DNA from: Acetobacteraceae bacterium
GTDB lineage: Bacteria > Pseudomonadota > Alphaproteobacteria > Acetobacterales > Acetobacteraceae
DNA: 7,186 nucleotides
NCBI GenBank assembly: GCA_027306955.1
Contig: DAHUXX010000020.1
Location: forward strand, 1 to 7,186
Reading direction: 5' to 3'
Below are positions 5,708 to 7,186 of the stretch, piece by piece. How positions within the stretch are numbered: position 1 is the first letter of the stretch; every line of letters begins with the position of its first letter. The position numbers and the translations under genes were made by a program. The notes below the pieces were generated by a model, which was given only the letters and a program-made list of their open reading frames with translations, ran no database searches and was not told the DNA's origin.

Positions 5708-5764
5708 TTGGCTGCCGCCATGATCCGCACCGCCGCTTCCCGGTATTACCGCCCGCGTCACTGA
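5708..5764 (+). CDS. Candidate tyrosine leader peptide (attenuator-encoded)
   Basis: A short ORF precedes the TyrA-family gene. Read from TTG at 5708 it encodes MAAAMIRTAASRYYRPRH (18 residues) and stops at TGA 5762-5764. An in-frame ATG at 5720 would give 14 residues. The TTG is favoured because GGAGG (5695-5699) lies 8 nt upstream; it is 20 nt from the ATG. The two consecutive Tyr codons TAT TAC (5744-5749) are the key sign, since the downstream gene is in tyrosine biosynthesis. Tyr-Tyr is followed at once by the first arm of an RNA hairpin and then by antiterminator and terminator segments, as in the classic trp, his and phe leaders. The peptide itself is probably only a sensor of Tyr-tRNA charging. 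The ORF is too short to be significant alone; the call rests on the whole arrangement. Confidence 0.72.
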   Translation: MAAAMIRTAASRYYRPRH

Positions 5765-5821
5765 ACGCGGCAGGTCGGACTCACCCTCGACGATGCCGCC
5801 TCCGGGCGGCTTTTTGTTGTT
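5753..5821 (+). promoter_or_regulatory. Candidate tyrosine attenuator: alternative pause / antiterminator / terminator hairpins
   Basis: Four segments with exclusive pairings can be read by hand. Segment 1 CCGCGT (5753-5758) pairs with segment 2 ACGCGG (5765-5770), placing the leader stop codon in the 6-nt loop. Segment 2 extended, GCGGCA (5767-5772) plus GTCG (5774-5777), pairs with TGCCGC (5794-5799) plus CGAC (5788-5791), forming the antiterminator. Segment 3 GCCGCC (5795-5800) pairs with segment 4 GGCGGC (5805-5810) and a T run to form the terminator. A ribosome stalled at the Tyr codons covers segment 1 and frees segment 2; a ribosome at the TGA covers segment 2 and leaves the terminator free to form. 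Geometry and codon identity agree with tyrosine control of the gene starting at 5858. No folding energies were computed. Confidence 0.72.
5795..5821 (+). terminator. Intrinsic terminator upstream of the TyrA-family gene (attenuator terminator)
   Basis: A 6-bp all-G/C stem GCCGCC (5795-5800) / GGCGGC (5805-5810) with loop TCCG is followed directly by TTTTTGTTGTT. It acts on the plus strand, yet no plus-strand gene other than the short leader ORF lies upstream before the oppositely oriented gene ending its 5' side at 5611. It ends 36 bp before the TyrA-family ATG, the position expected of an attenuator. Confidence 0.85.
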
Positions 5822-5822
5822 C

Positions 5823-5855
5823 GGCGGCGGCGCAACCCCGCAAGGAAACGCCGCC
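5823..5855 (+). promoter_or_regulatory. Hairpin displaying the ribosome binding site of the TyrA-family gene
   Basis: GGCGGCG (5823-5829) is exactly complementary to CGCCGCC (5849-5855), enclosing a 19-nt loop that carries AAGGA (5842-5846). That Shine-Dalgarno sequence is 11 nt from the ATG at 5858, rather long in linear terms; the 3' arm of the stem occupies most of the spacer. The 3' arm also contains GCCGCC, the same sequence as the terminator 5' arm, so competition between the two structures is possible. Confidence 0.45.
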
Positions 5856-5857
5856 CG

Positions 5858-6598
5858 ATGTCCACCATCCCCTCCCTTCCCTCGCGTATCGGCCTCATCG
5901 GGCTTGGCGCGTTCGGCGCCTTCGCGCGGACGCACCTGGCGCGGCACTTCGAGGTCGTGGCGCACGATCCCGCGCGCGATGGCGCGAGCCTCGCCGAGGC
6001 GGCTTCCTGCGCCGTGGTGATCCTCGCCGTGCCGCTCGCCGCATTGGCGGACGTGGCGCGGGCGATCGCACCGGTGCTGCGGCCCGGCGCTCTCGTCGTC
6101 GATGTCTGCTCGGTGAAGTCGGCGCCGCTCGCGCTGCTGGACGCCATCCTGCCGGAACACGCGGATATCGTCGGCACGCACCCGCTGTTCGGGCCGCAGA
6201 GCGGGCGCGACGGGATCGCGGGCCTGCCGGTCGCCTTGTGCCCGGCGCGGCGCTGGCGGCGGCGGAGTCTGGTTGCTCGTTTTCTTGCCGAAACGCTCGC
6301 CCTCGACGCGGTGGTGCTCGGCCCGGAGGAGCACGACCGGCAGATGGCGACGGTACAGGGGCTCACGCATCTGCTGGCCAGGATCGTGCTGGAGATGGGC
6401 GTCGGCGACACGCGGCTGGCGACACCCACCTTCCGGCACCTGCTGCGCATGGTCGACACGGTGCGCCACGATTCCGAGGCGCTGTTTCGCACCATCCTCG
6501 ACACCAACCCCCATGCCGCCTCCATGCGCGCGCGCTTCCGCGCCGCGGCAGACGCGGTGGAGGCGCGGCTCACGCAACCGGCAAAGGTGACGGCGTAG
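5858..6598 (+). CDS. tyrA: Prephenate/arogenate dehydrogenase (TyrA family), tyrosine biosynthesis
   Basis: This 246-residue cytosolic enzyme catalyses the NAD(P)-dependent oxidative decarboxylation of prephenate or arogenate in tyrosine synthesis. The nucleotide-binding motif is G15-L-G17-A-F-G20, with D37 at the end of the second strand (HDPARDG), which suggests NAD preference. DVCSVKSAP (residues 82-90) and GTHPLFGPQSG follow, with H108 the expected catalytic histidine (HPxFGP in E. coli TyrA). The C-terminal helical part includes EEHDRQMATVQGLTHLLAR. It is short, with no chorismate mutase domain and no ACT domain. The THPLFGPQS and EEHD-Q patterns resemble the single-domain arogenate-type enzymes of plants and some alphaproteobacteria, so substrate choice is open. 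The absence of a regulatory domain fits control at expression level by the upstream attenuator. Its stop is 9 bp from that of the convergent ABC-F gene. Confidence 0.92.
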   Translation: MSTIPSLPSRIGLIGLGAFGAFARTHLARHFEVVAHDPARDGASLAEAASCAVVILAVPLAALADVARAIAPVLRPGALVVDVCSVKSAPLALLDAILPEHADIVGTHPLFGPQSGRDGIAGLPVALCPARRWRRRSLVARFLAETLALDAVVLGPEEHDRQMATVQGLTHLLARIVLEMGVGDTRLATPTFRHLLRMVDTVRHDSEALFRTILDTNPHAASMRARFRAAADAVEARLTQPAKVTA

Positions 6599-6607
6599 CG
6601 CCGCCGC

Positions 6608-7186
6608 TCAGGCGCCCGCTTCCAGCGCCTCCGCGGCTTCCAGCCACATGGTCTCGGCTTCCTCCTGCTCGCGCGCCAGGGCCGCGAGCTTCAGTTGCAG
6701 AACCGGAATATCCGCACCGCTGGCATAGGTGGAGGGGTCGGCAAGCCGCGCCTCGATCCTCGCGCGTTCGGCGGTGATGCGCACCAGCGCGGCCTCCGCA
6801 TCCCGCGCCTTCCTGCGCAGCGGCGCCAGCACCGCGCGGGCCTCGGCGCGTTCGCGGCGCTGATCGTCGCGCGAGGCGGCTTGCTTCGTCTCGCGCGCGG
6901 GACGGGCTTCCTCGGCGAGCAGCGCGCGGTAGCTCTCCAGATCGCCGTCATAGGGCGCGACGGTGCCGTTTGCGACCAGGTAGAGCCGGTCGGCGACGAG
7001 TTCCACGAGATGCGGGTCGTGGCTGATCAGCACCACGGCGCCCGGGAACTCGGCGAGTGCGCGCACCAGCGCCTCGCGCGCGTCGATGTCGAGATGGTTG
7101 GTGGGTTCGTCGAGCACCAGGATCTGCGGCGCCTCGCGCGTGGCGAGTGCGAGCAGCAGCCGCGCCTTTTCACCGCCGGAGAGGCT
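6608..7186 (-). CDS. ABC-F family ATPase, C-terminal part, 5' end outside window
   Basis: The visible 192 residues are the end of a cytosolic ABC-F protein, a ribosome-associated ATPase family without membrane domains. The fragment begins inside the second ATPase domain: signature SLSGGEKARL at fragment residues 1-10, Walker B and D-loop ILVLDEPTNHLDID (residues 22-35; catalytic E27) and the H-loop VVLISHD (H56). It then continues VADRLYLVANGTVAPYDGDLESYRALL, a family-typical strand pair. The last about 100 residues are charged and helical, rich in Arg, Glu and Ala, forming the C-terminal coiled-coil extension known from Uup and YheS-like members. The DEPTNHLD motif separates ABC-F from transport ABC ATPases. 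The subfamily cannot be fixed without the inter-domain linker. All ATPase residues visible are intact. Confidence 0.93.
   Translation of the reverse strand, partial: SLSGGEKARLLLALATREAPQILVLDEPTNHLDIDAREALVRALAEFPGAVVLISHDPHLVELVADRLYLVANGTVAPYDGDLESYRALLAEEARPARETKQAASRDDQRRERAEARAVLAPLRRKARDAEAALVRITAERARIEARLADPSTYASGADIPVLQLKLAALAREQEEAETMWLEAAEALEAGA

Noticed and set aside
5690..5821. Independent small RNA ending at the terminator
   Set aside because: A terminated leader transcript is of course a short RNA, but the tandem Tyr codons, the competing stem and the tyrosine gene just downstream make attenuation the simpler explanation.
5612..6577. Upstream extension of the host-attachment reading frame (477 codons in total)
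   Set aside because: It is antisense to the TyrA-family gene and the attenuator; the GGAGGT directly before ATG 5611 and the family N-terminus fix the real start.

Overview
The window is a gene-dense, very GC-rich stretch of bacterial chromosome. The protein set (DUF1127 small protein, host-attachment-family protein, single-domain TyrA, pepA-holC pair) and the codon use suggest an alphaproteobacterium, perhaps Acetobacteraceae/Rhodospirillales; the family-level placement is inference. I see no mobile element, CRISPR array, tRNA or rRNA. The genes are real but mostly ordinary; the interest lies between them.

Layout: (1) 1-980, plus strand: the 3' end of leucyl aminopeptidase (pepA) overlapping holC (DNA polymerase III chi). 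A perfect 14-bp tandem duplication sits at the junction. (2) 977-2538, minus strand: a LysE/RhtB-type exporter followed by a PhzF-family isomerase, joined by an ATGA overlap. The PhzF gene begins with three 15-bp repeats, each carrying an in-frame ATG. (3) 2593-3978, plus strand: a divergent MocR-type (GntR plus aminotransferase) regulator. The short shared intergenic region is AT-rich and holds two TGATAAC direct repeats 31 bp apart, a plausible operator. (4) 3982-4152 minus and 4252-5175 plus: a divergent DUF1127 / LysR pair around an AT-rich intergenic region with a TGATT-N5-AATCA palindrome. (5) 5144-5611 minus: a host-attachment-family protein. (6) 5690-6598 plus: a TyrA-family prephenate/arogenate dehydrogenase preceded by what looks like a complete transcription attenuator. 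It has a short leader ORF with tandem Tyr codons, three mutually exclusive RNA pairings and an intrinsic terminator. (7) 6608-7186 minus: the C-terminal part of an ABC-F ATPase.

The main discovery is the apparent tyrosine-sensing ribosome-mediated attenuator of the tyrosine biosynthesis gene. When Tyr-tRNA is scarce, a ribosome stalled at the Tyr-Tyr codons would free an antiterminator strand that pairs with the 5' arm of the terminator. When Tyr-tRNA is plentiful, the ribosome reaches the leader stop codon, masks that strand and allows termination before the dehydrogenase gene. All four convergent gene pairs are packed with gaps of 0-9 bp or with overlaps, and no canonical terminator lies between them, so the single good hairpin-plus-T-run in the window is the one in the leader.
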